Notes: generated from the letters alone by a model not told the origin. Positions 16,265 through 25,997 are shown, counted from the stretch's first letter. The stretch: DNA of 64,000 nucleotides from Psychrobacillus sp042944905 (GCF_042944905.1 NZ_CP168496.1:3472001-3536000), one strand, 5' to 3'. Program-made: numbers and translations.

Positions 16265-18628
16265 TTATTCCGCTTTTAATATTAATTCAGTCCCATCGTT
16301 TATTGCACCATCCATAACGGTCGTATGATAATTACCTTCTGCCCAGTCTATCACTTGATCGTGGTACCATTTCGATTTCACATGTCCACTTTGACCAGGT
16401 CCAACAATATGATACGCTTTCGATAAATCAGACAGATCCGCAACAAATCGCCACGATGCTCCGTGATCTACTCTACCATCGTCTCCAAAAGCAGCTGCTT
16501 GAACGGTAATATTTGATCCACCAATGGGGACAGATTTTGGATTTAATACATATGCCAAAATTGGTGATGCTCCAGATAATGGATGATCAAATGTAAGTTG
16601 GTGAAAATCTCCCCATTTCCACTTTTTTTCATTCGCTCCAAATTCGTCTTTTATATCTGCGACCGCTATCATGAAGGAGTCGTACACCCATTTGTCCACT
16701 CCACCATATTCATCCAGCCAAGTACTTGCTTCATTTTTGTAGCCTTTTCGAAGAAACTGATCGGAAATATTCCCCTTACCCGGCAGCATATCATAAACAT
16801 CTTCCGGCATCTCATCCTCCAACAAGATTTTCGGCAACTCTTTTATCCACCTGTGGAATACGAGAGGAGCTGCTTGGTCTTTATCATCCACTTGATCCCA
16901 ATCTGTCAATAAAGCTATGATACTTTCATACTCACCGTTACTATCAAACTTTTCCACGGAACTGAGCATTTCTGTTAAAAACTCTCTTGCATATAAATTC
17001 GTTTGATCCATTTGTAGGTTCATCATATCTTCTTTTGTTAAATTAGATTTACTGTCTAACACTTCCGCAATTCGTTCATATCGGTAAGATTGCGCCCAAA
17101 AGTCGGTAATATGATATGGGTATGAATCATCTATCACTTGATTATTCGCAGTAGCGATAAACCCTTCCTTTGGATTCACAACAGTTGGCAGTTCGTTATA
17201 CGGAACATAGCCTGCCCAGCCATATTCTGCCGAATCGCCTGGTACAGGCAATTGTCCATCACCCGACTTGCGAATGGGTATTCGGCCGTTCGCTTTATAT
17301 GCAATCGTTCCATCTTTTGCTGCAAACACAAAGTTTTGTGCAGGTGCATGGAAATCTTCTAAAGCAGTTTCAAATTCATCCCAGTTCGACGCTTTATTCA
17401 TTTCCAAAATGGCTTGCAACTCAAGGGTTGGCTCAAGTGCAGTCCACTGCATGGAAAACAAGGCTGAGGCTTTTTCTTTCTTAAATAAAACATCTGAAAT
17501 AATTGGACCATGACGGGTGACCACTACATTGAAGGGAACATCCTCTTGCCCTTTTACTTTAATGGTTTCATTCCGTACTTCAGCTTGCTCCCATTTGCCT
17601 TCATACAAAAACTGTGTACGGTCGTCAGGATTTGGCGTTTCTATATATAAATCCTGTACATCAGGGCCAACATTCGTCACACCCCATGCAACATCTTCGT
17701 TATGTCCTAAAATAATCCCTGGAATACCAGCGAAAATAACGCCACTTACATTTTGTTTTGGAGACTCCAAATGCATTTGATACCAAATAGATGGTGTACT
17801 CAACCCTAAATGCGGATCATCTGCTAGGAGAGGCAGTCCGTTTTCCGTCTTATCACCACTTACGACCCAGTTATTACTTCAATTAAACTCATTTGGCAAA
17901 GTGGAAGCATCAAAGTAGCCACTTACATTTACGGGTTTACTTAAATTAGCTTCCATTATGGCTGGTGCACCTTCAGGATAATTGATGAATAATTCCTTCG
18001 CTTTATCTTCCCCAAATTCACTTAAAGCCCAGTGCCTTACTGCTAGTGAAGACCAGTTACCACCTAAATCATACGCCATGTATTTACCTATCGTTAATGA
18101 ATCAATGGGTGTCCACTCTTCGGGTTCATATCCAAGCAGTTTAAATTCATAGCTTAGCTTGTTATCCGTTTTGGCAAACGAAATAAATTCATTTACTCCT
18201 TCTGTATACCACTTCAATACATCTTTTGCCTCTGCATCATAACCATCATAGGACTTTTCAGCAGCATCTCTCAAGCTAAATGTCCGGAAAAACTTATCCG
18301 TATTTACTGCCGCTTCACCTACAACTTCCGATAATCGTCCACTCGCTTGTCTTCTAGCTAAATCCATTTGAAAAAGCCTGTCTTGCGCTTGTACAAACCC
18401 TTGTGCACGATATAAATCTGCATCTGATGTAGCTTTAATATGAGGCACCCCAAACCCATCCCGGACAACTTTCACATCCGCATCTAGTGCACTTAAAGTA
18501 AGACTTCCCTTGATGATTGGCTTTGAGCTAGATAAATACATATTCAAACCAACAACCGCAACAACACATATCGAAAGGATAATCCCCAAAACCCAAGCGA
18601 CTATTTTCCAACCTTTTTCCACAATCAT
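16265..18628 (-). pseudogene. Penicillin acylase family protein, interrupted by in-frame TGA
   Basis: The two parts (18628-17879 and 17878-16265) are in the same frame and together make a complete Ntn-hydrolase of about 787 residues. There is an N-terminal anchor (about 8-30), the alpha-chain region with FGVPHIKATSDADLYRAQGF, a spacer, then the beta chain starting SNNWVVSG and containing HLGLSTPSIWYQ. Codon 250 (17881-17879) is TGA. It sits where the family normally has the Gly immediately before the catalytic Ser, so a GGA-to-TGA change is the simplest explanation. The truncated product would lack the catalytic Ser. Everything after the stop is otherwise intact, which points to a very recent loss, a sequencing error or read-through. 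The family hydrolyses amide bonds such as beta-lactam side chains or acyl-homoserine lactones. Confidence 0.85.
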
Positions 18629-18689
18629 ACCCCCTCCTAGTTCTTAACACTAATTGACAATATACGTTTTAGTGGAAAGACGAGCATAA

Positions 18690-18727
18690 AAAAGACCTCT
18701 GAATACTAATATATTCAGAGGTCTTTT
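18690..18727 (-). terminator. Terminator of murB
   Basis: 16-bp perfect stem (18690-18705 with 18712-18727), with T runs on the minus strand. Confidence 0.9.
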
Positions 18728-18733
18728 AATATA

Positions 18734-19651
18734 TTATGATTGATTCTCACCAACAATTTTCACTTCTAATTCTAGCTCAACATCGAAGTTTTCTTTCACT
18801 GCTTTTTTCACCATTTCAATCGTACTTATATAATCAGTAGCAGTTGCATTGTTTTTATTGACAATAAATCCCGCATGTTTCGTTGAAACTTCCGCTCCTC
18901 CAAAACCTTTTCCTTGCAATCCGCTATCTTGGATTAATTTCCCTGCAAAATAACCAGGCGGGCGTTTGAATACACTGCCTGCAGAAGGGTATTCTAATGG
19001 TTGCTTGGATTCGCGTTGAAATGTTAAATCCGCAATTTTCGCATCAATCTCTTCTTGATTACCCGGTTGCAATTCAAACTCTGCAGAAAGAACATAATAA
19101 CCTTTTTTTGTAATAACACTCTTTCGATAGCCAAGTTCTAATGCTTCCTTGGAAAGAACGAGCTTTTCACCACTCGGTGTAAGCACAGTACATTGAACGA
19201 TTACATCCTGCACTTCTCCACCATATGCACCCGCGTTCATGGCCATTGCACCACCGATAGATCCAGGGATTCCACAAGCAAACTCTAAGCCTGTTAAGGA
19301 TTCCGTTGCTACAGCTCTTGAAACATCGATAATATCTGCTCCACTTTCAGCAATTACTTTGTTGCCAACTATAGTGATTTTATTTAGGTTTTCTAAGCGA
19401 AGTACGATACCACGAACGCCACCATCTCGAACGACCATATTAGAGCCATTTCCTAATAGCAATAACGGAATGTCATTTTCATACGTATATTGCACGACGA
19501 AAGCCGTTTGGTCTTCCGTTTCAGGCGTAACAAATAAGTCTGCAATTCCACCCATGCGTGTCATTGTATGCAAGTTTAGTGCTTCATCTATTTTTACATT
19601 GCTAGGATCTAACTGAGTAATTAAATCTTGAAACCATTGTTGTTTAGTCAA
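18734..19651 (-). CDS. murB: UDP-N-acetylenolpyruvoylglucosamine reductase MurB
   Basis: 305 residues of the short, Gram-positive type II MurB. FAD-binding strands are LLLLGNGSNMVVRDGG (about 58-73) and GLEFACGIPGSIGGAMAMNAGAYGGE. The catalytic serine is in YPSAGSVFKRP (about 224), and the conserved terminal EVEIVG-like strand is KIVGENQS. It reduces UDP-GlcNAc-enolpyruvate to UDP-MurNAc with NADPH. The start is TTG at 19651 with AAAGGA about ten bases upstream. The gene stands alone with its own terminator. Confidence 0.95.
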   Translation of the reverse strand: MTKQQWFQDLITQLDPSNVKIDEALNLHTMTRMGGIADLFVTPETEDQTAFVVQYTYENDIPLLLLGNGSNMVVRDGGVRGIVLRLENLNKITIVGNKVIAESGADIIDVSRAVATESLTGLEFACGIPGSIGGAMAMNAGAYGGEVQDVIVQCTVLTPSGEKLVLSKEALELGYRKSVITKKGYYVLSAEFELQPGNQEEIDAKIADLTFQRESKQPLEYPSAGSVFKRPPGYFAGKLIQDSGLQGKGFGGAEVSTKHAGFIVNKNNATATDYISTIEMVKKAVKENFDVELELEVKIVGENQS

Positions 19652-19730
19652 AAAGTGACAATCCTTTCTCCATTAACCTTGTATCCATACATAGTATGCG
19701 TTCTTGCACCTAATTTATCAAGTTAAATTG

Positions 19731-20036
19731 TTACAACCATTCTTTAGACCAAGATTCAATTCCACCAACTACATCTTTTAGCGCATGACCCTTGTCTGTC
19801 AAGTTGTATTCCACTCTCACTGGGACTTCTGAAAAAACGTTTCTATCTACTATACCTTCTTTTTCAAGCTCTTTTAAACGTTCTGAAAGTAATCGACCAC
19901 TAATAGGTAGAGACGACTCAATTTCATTAAATCGTTTCGATCCGTCCATTAATTGATAAATAATTAATGCTGTCCACCTTTTTCCGATCAATTCCATTGC
20001 CTTTGCTAAACGTGGGCATAATAACATTTCTTTCAT
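19731..20036 (-). CDS. HxlR-family transcriptional regulator
   Basis: 101 residues from ATG 20036, preferred over GTG 20045 because GAGGTG is then correctly spaced. The fold is a winged helix: MELIGKRWTALIIYQLMDGSKRFNEI, then GRLLSERLKELEKEGIV. The single Cys7 (LLCPRL) matches the redox-sensing cysteine of YodB/CatR/HypR, so it may respond to electrophiles or oxidants (inference). It is divergent from the yceI-type gene, with two palindromes between them. Confidence 0.87.
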   Translation of the reverse strand: MKEMLLCPRLAKAMELIGKRWTALIIYQLMDGSKRFNEIESSLPISGRLLSERLKELEKEGIVDRNVFSEVPVRVEYNLTDKGHALKDVVGGIESWSKEWL

Positions 20037-20092
20037 TTGATTCACCTCTATTTCGTTCTATTATATTCCCTTAAAATCGTTTTGTAAAACCA

Positions 20093-20167
20093 AAGTAATT
20101 TAATTACTTGACGTAAGCATGTTATAAATATATAGTTGGTTACATAAAGTAATTTATGTTATTACTT
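20093..20167. promoter_or_regulatory. Two HxlR-type operator palindromes between hxlR and yceI genes
   Basis: Site A at 20093-20109 is a perfect 17-bp palindrome, AAGTAATT-T-AATTACTT. Site B at 20147-20167 repeats the arms as AAGTAAT-N7-ATTACTT. The centres are about 56 bp apart. The arms resemble the GTAAT/ATTAC half-sites known for HxlR-family operators. Confidence 0.6.
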
Positions 20168-20289
20168 TTTAGAAAAGGGTAATAATTAATGAAGAATCCC
20201 TCATTTACTTTGAATTAAAATATCTTGATTTCGAGATTAATATGTACTATACTTTTAAAAACAAAACTTTTTTTAGGAGGAAATTAAAA

Positions 20290-20814
20290 ATGACAAAATT
20301 TAATCTTGACGCTGCTCACTCTAGTATCGATTTTTCTGTAAAACACATGATGGTTTCAAAAGTAAAAGGGTCTTTTACAAACTTTACAGCTAATTTAGAA
20401 GGTAATGCCGAAGACTTAAGCGGGGCTACTATTAGCTTTGATATCGATGTAAAATCAATTACTACAAACAGCGAAGATCGCGATAACCACTTACGCTCTG
20501 CTGACTTCTTTGACACAGAAACTTTCCCGAGCATAAAATTCGTTGCTACTGACATAAAAAAAACAGACAACGGCGAATATGATGTAACTGGTGATATCAC
20601 AATTAAGGACGTAACAAAACCTGTAACTTTCGAAGTAGAATACGGCGGTAAAGGTACTAATCCATGGGGCCAAGAAGTGGTAGCATTCTCTGCTGAAACA
20701 AAATTAAATCGTAAAGAATTTGGCTTAGTTTGGAACCAAGCCCTTGAAACTGGTGGCGTTCTTGTTGGCGAAGACATCAAAATCTTTGTTGAACTTGAAT
20801 TAAACCCAGCTTAA
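20290..20814 (+). CDS. YceI family polyisoprenoid-binding protein
   Basis: 174 residues; ATG at 20290 with AGGAGGAAA upstream. The whole protein is one YceI lipocalin-like barrel: FNLDAAHSSIDFSVKHMMVSKVKG at the start, DNHLRSADFFDTETFPSIKF in the middle and KLNRKEFGL near the end. It has no signal peptide, so it is probably cytoplasmic. YceI proteins bind long isoprenoids such as quinone precursors. It is divergent from an HxlR regulator that probably controls it. Confidence 0.93.
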   Translation: MTKFNLDAAHSSIDFSVKHMMVSKVKGSFTNFTANLEGNAEDLSGATISFDIDVKSITTNSEDRDNHLRSADFFDTETFPSIKFVATDIKKTDNGEYDVTGDITIKDVTKPVTFEVEYGGKGTNPWGQEVVAFSAETKLNRKEFGLVWNQALETGGVLVGEDIKIFVELELNPA

Positions 20815-20832
20815 TAATTTGTATCCTCTTAG

Positions 20833-20864
20833 AGCTATCCTGATTTTTCAGGACAGCTTTTTTT
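20833..20864 (+). terminator. Terminator of the yceI-type gene
   Basis: AGCTATCCTG pairs with CAGGACAGCT (one mismatch), followed by seven T. Confidence 0.88.
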
Positions 20865-21014
20865 ATTGTCAAAAATAAATTCACTCAAAACGAAAGCACT
20901 TACATTTCTACTTACATAAAACTAATTATTCTGAAATATATTATATACTTTATATTTTATGAAAGTCGTGTTACTATATGGATTATTCGCTATTGTCAGA
21001 AAGGAAAGATTATT

Positions 21015-22202
21015 ATGCCACAAATGCTTGCGTTAGTTATTGTTATTGCGATTCTTTTTATCGGAGATTTTGTTTCTACTCGTACAAAGGCTTGGATACC
21101 ATCTGTTTTTGTATCTGCTGTCCTTTTCATAATAGGTTATTGGACTTTCTTTCCAACAGAAATTGTTTCCACTGCAGGGGTACCACCAGTTGTTGCAGTA
21201 ATGATGATTTACTTGCTCATTACGAACATGGGGACGTTACTTTCTATTAAACAATTAAAAGAACAGTGGAAAACTATTTTAATATCTATCTCTGGGATTA
21301 TAGGAATTATTGCCGCACTTTTAGGAGTTGGAACATTCCTTTTTGGTTTTCAAACTGTTGTTGTCGCAATTCCTCCTCTTGTTGGTGGATTAGTTTCCGC
21401 ACTAATCATGTCTGATGGTGCAGCAAATGCAGGGCTTACTACATTGTCTGTATTCGCCATTGTTATTTATGTTATGCAAGGGTTCGCCGGGTATCCTTTA
21501 ACTTCCATTGCACTAAAAAAAGAAGGGAAAATGCTGCTTGAGAAGTTCCGCAAAGGTGAATTAATTCCAACTGGACAAGCTACTACTTCTTCGGAAGAAC
21601 CTGAAGAAGAACTTAAAATGTTCCGCAAAATGCCAGCTAAATATAACACAAGTTATTTCAAGTTTTTCCGTCTCGCTCTAGTTGGTTACCTTGCGTATCT
21701 CGTTTCTACATTACTAGCACCAATCGTAACGATTAGCCCATATGTTCTTTGTTTATTGTTCGGTATAATTGCTGCCAGTGTTGGCTTCTTAGAACGCCAA
21801 GTATTACAAAAAGCAAATGGTTTTGGCTTATGTATTATGGTTTTAATGTTGTTTGTTTTCGATGCGTTGAAAAAAGCGACCCCGTCGATGATTATGGAAA
21901 TTTTATATCCACTTATTGGAACAATTATTTTAGGTGTTATCGGAATGTATATTTTCTCTTTAATCATTGGGAAAGTTCTAAAAGTCAGTAAACATATGGC
22001 ATTTGCTATTTCTTTAACTGCTCTTTACGGATTCCCTGCTGATTACATCATTACAAATGAGGTTATTAATTCCTTAACGCAAGATGAGAAAGAACGAAAA
22101 GTATTAACGGATCAAATGCTTCCATCTATGCTCGTTGGTGGATTCATCAGTGTAACAATCGTTTCTGTTGTTCTAGCTGGTATATTTGTAGGGTTCTTAT
22201 AA
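21015..22202 (+). CDS. Multi-span membrane protein, probable transporter
   Basis: 395 residues with about ten hydrophobic segments and one cytoplasmic loop (about 176-215, KKEGKMLLEKFRKGELIP...EEPEEELKMFRK). A Gly-rich motif, PPLVGGLVSALIMSDGAANAGL (about 117-138), could line a substrate path. I cannot name the family with confidence; the layout resembles ion-coupled carboxylate carriers. It is followed after 21 bp by an M20 amidohydrolase, so it may bring in that enzyme's acylated substrate. The ATG has AAAGGAAAG upstream. Confidence 0.65.
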   Translation: MPQMLALVIVIAILFIGDFVSTRTKAWIPSVFVSAVLFIIGYWTFFPTEIVSTAGVPPVVAVMMIYLLITNMGTLLSIKQLKEQWKTILISISGIIGIIAALLGVGTFLFGFQTVVVAIPPLVGGLVSALIMSDGAANAGLTTLSVFAIVIYVMQGFAGYPLTSIALKKEGKMLLEKFRKGELIPTGQATTSSEEPEEELKMFRKMPAKYNTSYFKFFRLALVGYLAYLVSTLLAPIVTISPYVLCLLFGIIAASVGFLERQVLQKANGFGLCIMVLMLFVFDALKKATPSMIMEILYPLIGTIILGVIGMYIFSLIIGKVLKVSKHMAFAISLTALYGFPADYIITNEVINSLTQDEKERKVLTDQMLPSMLVGGFISVTIVSVVLAGIFVGFL

Positions 22203-22223
22203 AAACTAGGAGGAAAATGAACA

Positions 22224-23399
22224 ATGATAAATCAAACTATTAAACAATCGGTTACAACTAATAAGGAAGAGTTAACCGCACTACGTCGTAAACTACATAG
22301 CGAACCAGAGCTATCTTTTGAAGAATTCAAAACGACAGCATTTATTTGCGAGTACTTAGATAACCTTGGCATTTCATACCGAAAAACTGAACCTACAGGG
22401 GTTATCGCTGAAATCCAAGGAGCACCTGGAGGCAAAACGGTTGCACTTCGTGGAGATATGGATGCACTTCCTGTTCAACAACTTAATACGCATGTGCCTT
22501 ATGCATCTAAAGAAGAAGGAAAAATGCATGCATGTGGACATGATGCGCATACTTCCATGTTACTAATTGCAGCAAAAGCATTATCCGAAATAAAAGATCA
22601 ACTCCCAGGTAATGTGCGTCTCCTATTCCAACCAGCTGAAGAAGCTGCTGCAGGTGCAAAAGCAATGGTAGCCCAAGGTGCAATGAATGGTGTGGACAAT
22701 GTATTCGGCATTCACATTTGGTCTCAGATGCCAACTCATAAAGTTTCCTGTACGCCGGGACCATCATTTGCTGCTGCGGATATTTTCAAAGTGAAGTTCA
22801 AAGGACGCGGTGGACATGGTGCTATTCCAGAGGCTTGTATCGATACAGCAATCGTTGCTTCTTCTTTCGTTATGAATGTGCAAACCGTTATTTCTAGAAC
22901 AATTGATCCACAAAGTCCTGCTGTTCTTACTGTTGGGAAAATGGTGGTTGGAACAAGATTCAATGTAATTGCGGAAAATGCGGAAATCGAAGGAACCGTT
23001 CGTACGTTCCATCCCGATACACGAGATCATATTGAAAAAAGTATTACGGAATATGCCGATAGCATTGCTACAGTTTACGGTGCTTCTGCAGAAGTGGAAT
23101 ATATTCGCGGTACAGATGCAGTTGACAATGATGAAGAAAGCTCAAAACTTGTTCAACAAGTTGCTGTGGAAGCATTTGGATCGGATGTAATCTTTAACGA
23201 AAAACCTACTATGGGTGGTGAAGATTTCTCTGCTTTCTTAACAAAAGCTCCTGGAAGCTTTGCCCTTGTCGGAAGTGGAAATCCGGAAAAAGATACCGAA
23301 TGGGCTCATCATCACGGAAATTTCGATATCGACGAAGATGCACTTGTTACTGGTGCAGAATTGTATGCACAGTATGCTTGGGCTTATTTGAATAAATAA
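22224..23399 (+). CDS. M20 family amidohydrolase
   Basis: 391 residues of the peptidase M20D / aminoacylase group (hippurate or N-acyl amino acid hydrolases). Metal site: GKMHACGHDAHTSM (about 93-106), PAEEAAAGA (Glu-Glu, about 137-145), the His of FGIHIW, and the C-terminal GGEDFSAFL with HHHGNFDIDED. The dimerisation lid domain (about 184-298) begins at FKVKFKGRGGHGAIPE. AGGAGG stands before the ATG. It is co-transcribed with the membrane protein upstream. Confidence 0.92.
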   Translation: MINQTIKQSVTTNKEELTALRRKLHSEPELSFEEFKTTAFICEYLDNLGISYRKTEPTGVIAEIQGAPGGKTVALRGDMDALPVQQLNTHVPYASKEEGKMHACGHDAHTSMLLIAAKALSEIKDQLPGNVRLLFQPAEEAAAGAKAMVAQGAMNGVDNVFGIHIWSQMPTHKVSCTPGPSFAAADIFKVKFKGRGGHGAIPEACIDTAIVASSFVMNVQTVISRTIDPQSPAVLTVGKMVVGTRFNVIAENAEIEGTVRTFHPDTRDHIEKSITEYADSIATVYGASAEVEYIRGTDAVDNDEESSKLVQQVAVEAFGSDVIFNEKPTMGGEDFSAFLTKAPGSFALVGSGNPEKDTEWAHHHGNFDIDEDALVTGAELYAQYAWAYLNK

Positions 23400-23416
23400 T
23401 CTGCTTTTCCAACAAC

Positions 23417-23448
23417 AACTACTCTGAAATTATTTAGAGTAGTTTTTT
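23417..23448 (+). terminator. Terminator of the amidohydrolase operon
   Basis: AACTACTCT (23417-23425) pairs with AGAGTAGTT (23436-23444), followed by T. Confidence 0.85.
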
Positions 23449-23514
23449 CAATTTTGAAACTATACTCTATTAATTTCGTATATACTTAAGAAAATACATT
23501 AGGAGGGATTTTAG

Positions 23515-23799
23515 ATGGGAGAACTTGTAGGGTTAGTAGCTGTAGTAATGATTTTTTCTATACCACTTTCTGCAATATGGACGACTCATTTACGAAAATC
23601 ACATAAAATGAGGGCACAAATTGTAAAAGATGAAATCGAGCTAGAAAAACTCAAATATAATACATTTTTAATAGAAACAGAAAAGATGCGACTAGACTTG
23701 CAGCAAAAACAAGCAATCTTACTGGAAACATCCTCCGATCCTCTTATTTTAGATTTACAAAAACGTGCTTTAAGTGAGACAAAATCAATATCTTCTTAA
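23515..23799 (+). CDS. Small membrane protein with coiled-coil tail
   Basis: 94 residues: one N-terminal membrane span (about 3-24), a basic junction (HLRKSHKMR), then a long charged helix likely to form a coiled coil (about 34-80, IVKDEIELEKLKYNTFLIETEKMRL). The architecture is like that of PspB but the sequence does not prove homology. The ATG is preceded by AGGAGG. It is a single gene with a good terminator. Function unknown. Confidence 0.7.
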   Translation: MGELVGLVAVVMIFSIPLSAIWTTHLRKSHKMRAQIVKDEIELEKLKYNTFLIETEKMRLDLQQKQAILLETSSDPLILDLQKRALSETKSISS

Positions 23800-23835
23800 A
23801 ACAATCGTGCAGATTTCATTGCACGATTGTTTTTT
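23798..23835 (+). terminator. Terminator of the 94-aa gene
   Basis: AAAACAATCGTGCA pairs with TGCACGATTGTTTT, ending in T; the stem overlaps the stop codon. Confidence 0.9.
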
Positions 23836-23940
23836 CCTTATTGCATTGGGGGTAGTACTCGTATCAGTAGTAATTGCTCTTGTATTATCGCTTCCCTAAG
23901 GAATCATTCGACTTATACTTTTACCTGAATTTATAACTAA

Positions 23941-23968
23941 AAAAAGCTTAGAGATTTCTCTCTAAGCT
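23941..23968 (-). terminator. Terminator of the Rieske oxidoreductase gene
   Basis: AGCTTAGAG pairs with CTCTAAGCT, with a T run on the minus strand. Confidence 0.85.
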
Positions 23969-23972
23969 CTTC

Positions 23973-25508
23973 TCATTCCACATATTCTATTTTCTCCAAC
24001 GGCTCATACGCTGGTCCTTCCAACACTTCTCCGGTAAAAGTGTATCTAGATCCATGACATGGACAATCCCACGAGCATTCGGCGGCGTTGAATACGACAT
24101 CGCAACCAAGATGTGTACACACTGGTTTTACTAAGTATACTTTACCTGTCAAGTCTTTAAATGCACCGACTTTTTTGCCATCAAGATTTACAATATCCCC
24201 TTTTCCAAGTTCTAAATCTTTAAAGAGGACGTCAATTTTTTCGGTCTTTCCTTTGACGAGTTCTTTTGCAACGCTTGCGTTAAACTTTGCGAAACTTTTG
24301 ATATCTTCTTTTTTCATTTTCGATCGGATCGGGTTATAAAGATTTGCAAAACGATTTTCTTTTCCAAGGACATTATCAGCCATTATTCTAGCAGCTACTG
24401 TACTATTAGTCATTCCCCACTTTGCATAGCCCGTCGCGACTAACACATCTTGCAACCCGGAAGTCATGGATCCAACGTAGGGTAACTGATCGAGTGTGAC
24501 TAAATCTTGAGCAGACCAACGATAGGCATACTGTTTGACGTTGAATTGTTCCCGTCCAAATGCGGCCAACGTTTCATAGTTTGAAGTCATGTCGCCTTGA
24601 AATCTTCCGGTAGTGTGTCCCTCTCCACCCAGCAATAAGTATCTTTTCCCGTCCATTCCTTGTGCGGTTCGAATGGATCTTGTTGGTTTTTCTACATTAA
24701 TGTATATTCCTTTTGGATAATTTGCTTCCGCAAGGGCAGCCACAACATAAGATCTTTCTGCATACATTCTTGTAAAGTATAACCCGTCTTCGTCATTAAA
24801 CGGAAAATGACTGCAAACGAGTATTTTCTTCGCACGTATTTCATGCCCATCTACCATCTCCACAATATTCGTTGAATGAATGGATTTTGCCCGAGATTGC
24901 TCGTAAAACTGCACACCATTTTCGATTGCTTTCTTCATGAGACCTGTTGCATATTTTAGTGGATGAAATTGTGCTTGGTTTTCTAGTTTCAATGATTCTT
25001 TTACTTTATACGGAAGGCCTGTCTCTTTTGTGAGTGTAGCCCCTTCTATTCCAATCCTTTGGTAGGCTTTCATTTCTTTTTGTATAATATCGACCCCGTC
25101 TTCTGTATCCGCATATAAAAAAGCATCTACTTTTTCGAAATCACAATTGATTCCTAATTCTTCGGCCGTTTTTTCCATAAAATTTTTGGCGCCTATGTTT
25201 GCTTCGTAATATAGTCTTGCACTTACTTCTCCAAATGTAGCGATCAGTTGTTGATAAATGGGACCATGCTGCGCTGTCACTTTTGCCGTTGTGAAACCAG
25301 TTGTCCCCTCTAATATTCTACTTCCTTCTACTACCATCACTTTTTGTCCACTTGTACTCAGCATATAGGCTGTAGTTATCCCTGTAAGTCCTGCTCCTAT
25401 AATAACGACATCCGTTTCGACATCTTCACTTAATTTCTGAAACGTTGGAAAATCTGTTGATGCACGCCAATAGGACTGGGATTCACTAGGTAGTATTTTA
25501 TCTGTCAT
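23973..25508 (-). CDS. FAD-dependent oxidoreductase with C-terminal Rieske domain (YhfW-like)
   Basis: 511 residues. The N-terminal DAO-type FAD domain starts with the dinucleotide motif VVIIGAGLTGITTAY (about 33-47). The C-terminal about 90 residues form a Rieske 2Fe-2S domain with both ligand pairs intact: C-T-H at CTHLGCDV and C-P-C-H at CSWDCPCHGSRY. The arrangement matches B. subtilis YhfW. Substrate unknown, probably an amine or amino acid oxidised with electrons passed through the cluster. The ATG has AAGGAGG upstream. Confidence 0.93.
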   Translation of the reverse strand: MTDKILPSESQSYWRASTDFPTFQKLSEDVETDVVIIGAGLTGITTAYMLSTSGQKVMVVEGSRILEGTTGFTTAKVTAQHGPIYQQLIATFGEVSARLYYEANIGAKNFMEKTAEELGINCDFEKVDAFLYADTEDGVDIIQKEMKAYQRIGIEGATLTKETGLPYKVKESLKLENQAQFHPLKYATGLMKKAIENGVQFYEQSRAKSIHSTNIVEMVDGHEIRAKKILVCSHFPFNDEDGLYFTRMYAERSYVVAALAEANYPKGIYINVEKPTRSIRTAQGMDGKRYLLLGGEGHTTGRFQGDMTSNYETLAAFGREQFNVKQYAYRWSAQDLVTLDQLPYVGSMTSGLQDVLVATGYAKWGMTNSTVAARIMADNVLGKENRFANLYNPIRSKMKKEDIKSFAKFNASVAKELVKGKTEKIDVLFKDLELGKGDIVNLDGKKVGAFKDLTGKVYLVKPVCTHLGCDVVFNAAECSWDCPCHGSRYTFTGEVLEGPAYEPLEKIEYVE

Positions 25509-25606
25509 CGTATTTCCTCCTTTTTCTTCTAGTGTCTATCTATAAACGAAACTTTATTCAAACTTTTTCGTATATGATAAAAACAGTTTTTTTTAGGAGA
25601 ATTTAT

Positions 25607-25957
25607 ATGAATGGCTTTATGTTTGTCTTTGGTCCAATATTTATTTCGCTCGTTTTTATTATCGTATTTGGAACTATCATATTTACTATTATTAGGGGTT
25701 TAATTCAATGGAATAAAAACAATAATTCTCCTAAACTATCTGTACCCGCACATGTAGTAACAAAACGTTCGAAAACAAGTGGAGGTGCCGGTAATAGTGC
25801 AGCATCTACTTCCTATTATGCAACATTTCAAGTGGAAAGCGGAGATAGAATGGAGCTTAGACTTAGTGGACACGAATACGGAATGCTTGCCGAAGATGAT
25901 CTTGGTGTTTTGATTTTCCAAGGTACTAGATTTCATTCATTTGAAAGAAGAACATAA
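25607..25957 (+). CDS. DUF2500 family membrane protein
   Basis: 116 residues from the ATG at 25607, chosen because TTTAGGAG precedes it; an upstream in-frame ATG at 25532 has no ribosome site. One membrane span (about 8-30) is followed by a soluble beta-rich domain of the DUF2500 type. Its key stretches are PAHVVTKRSKTSGG, YYATFQVESGDRMELRL and LGVLIFQGTRFHSFER. Function unknown. Confidence 0.82.
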   Translation: MNGFMFVFGPIFISLVFIIVFGTIIFTIIRGLIQWNKNNNSPKLSVPAHVVTKRSKTSGGAGNSAASTSYYATFQVESGDRMELRLSGHEYGMLAEDDLGVLIFQGTRFHSFERRT

Positions 25958-25958
25958 A

Positions 25959-25988
25959 AAGCCAGTTAGGACTTCTCCTAGCTGGCTT
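25959..25988. terminator. Bidirectional terminator
   Basis: AAGCCAGTTAGGA and TCCTAGCTGGCTT, with a 4-nt loop and one mismatch, between the convergent DUF2500 and DsbA-type genes. Confidence 0.75.
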
Positions 25989-25997
25989 ACTGTTTTA

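Noticed and set aside
17803..17878. Independent translation start for the second half of the penicillin acylase
   Set aside because: No ribosome site stands before any ATG, GTG or TTG near the beta-chain start; the TTG at 17803 is an internal Leu codon of a conserved motif.
23845..23900. Very short hydrophobic frame (about 17 codons) after the terminator at 23835
   Set aside because: Lacks a ribosome site and promoter and is too short to support.
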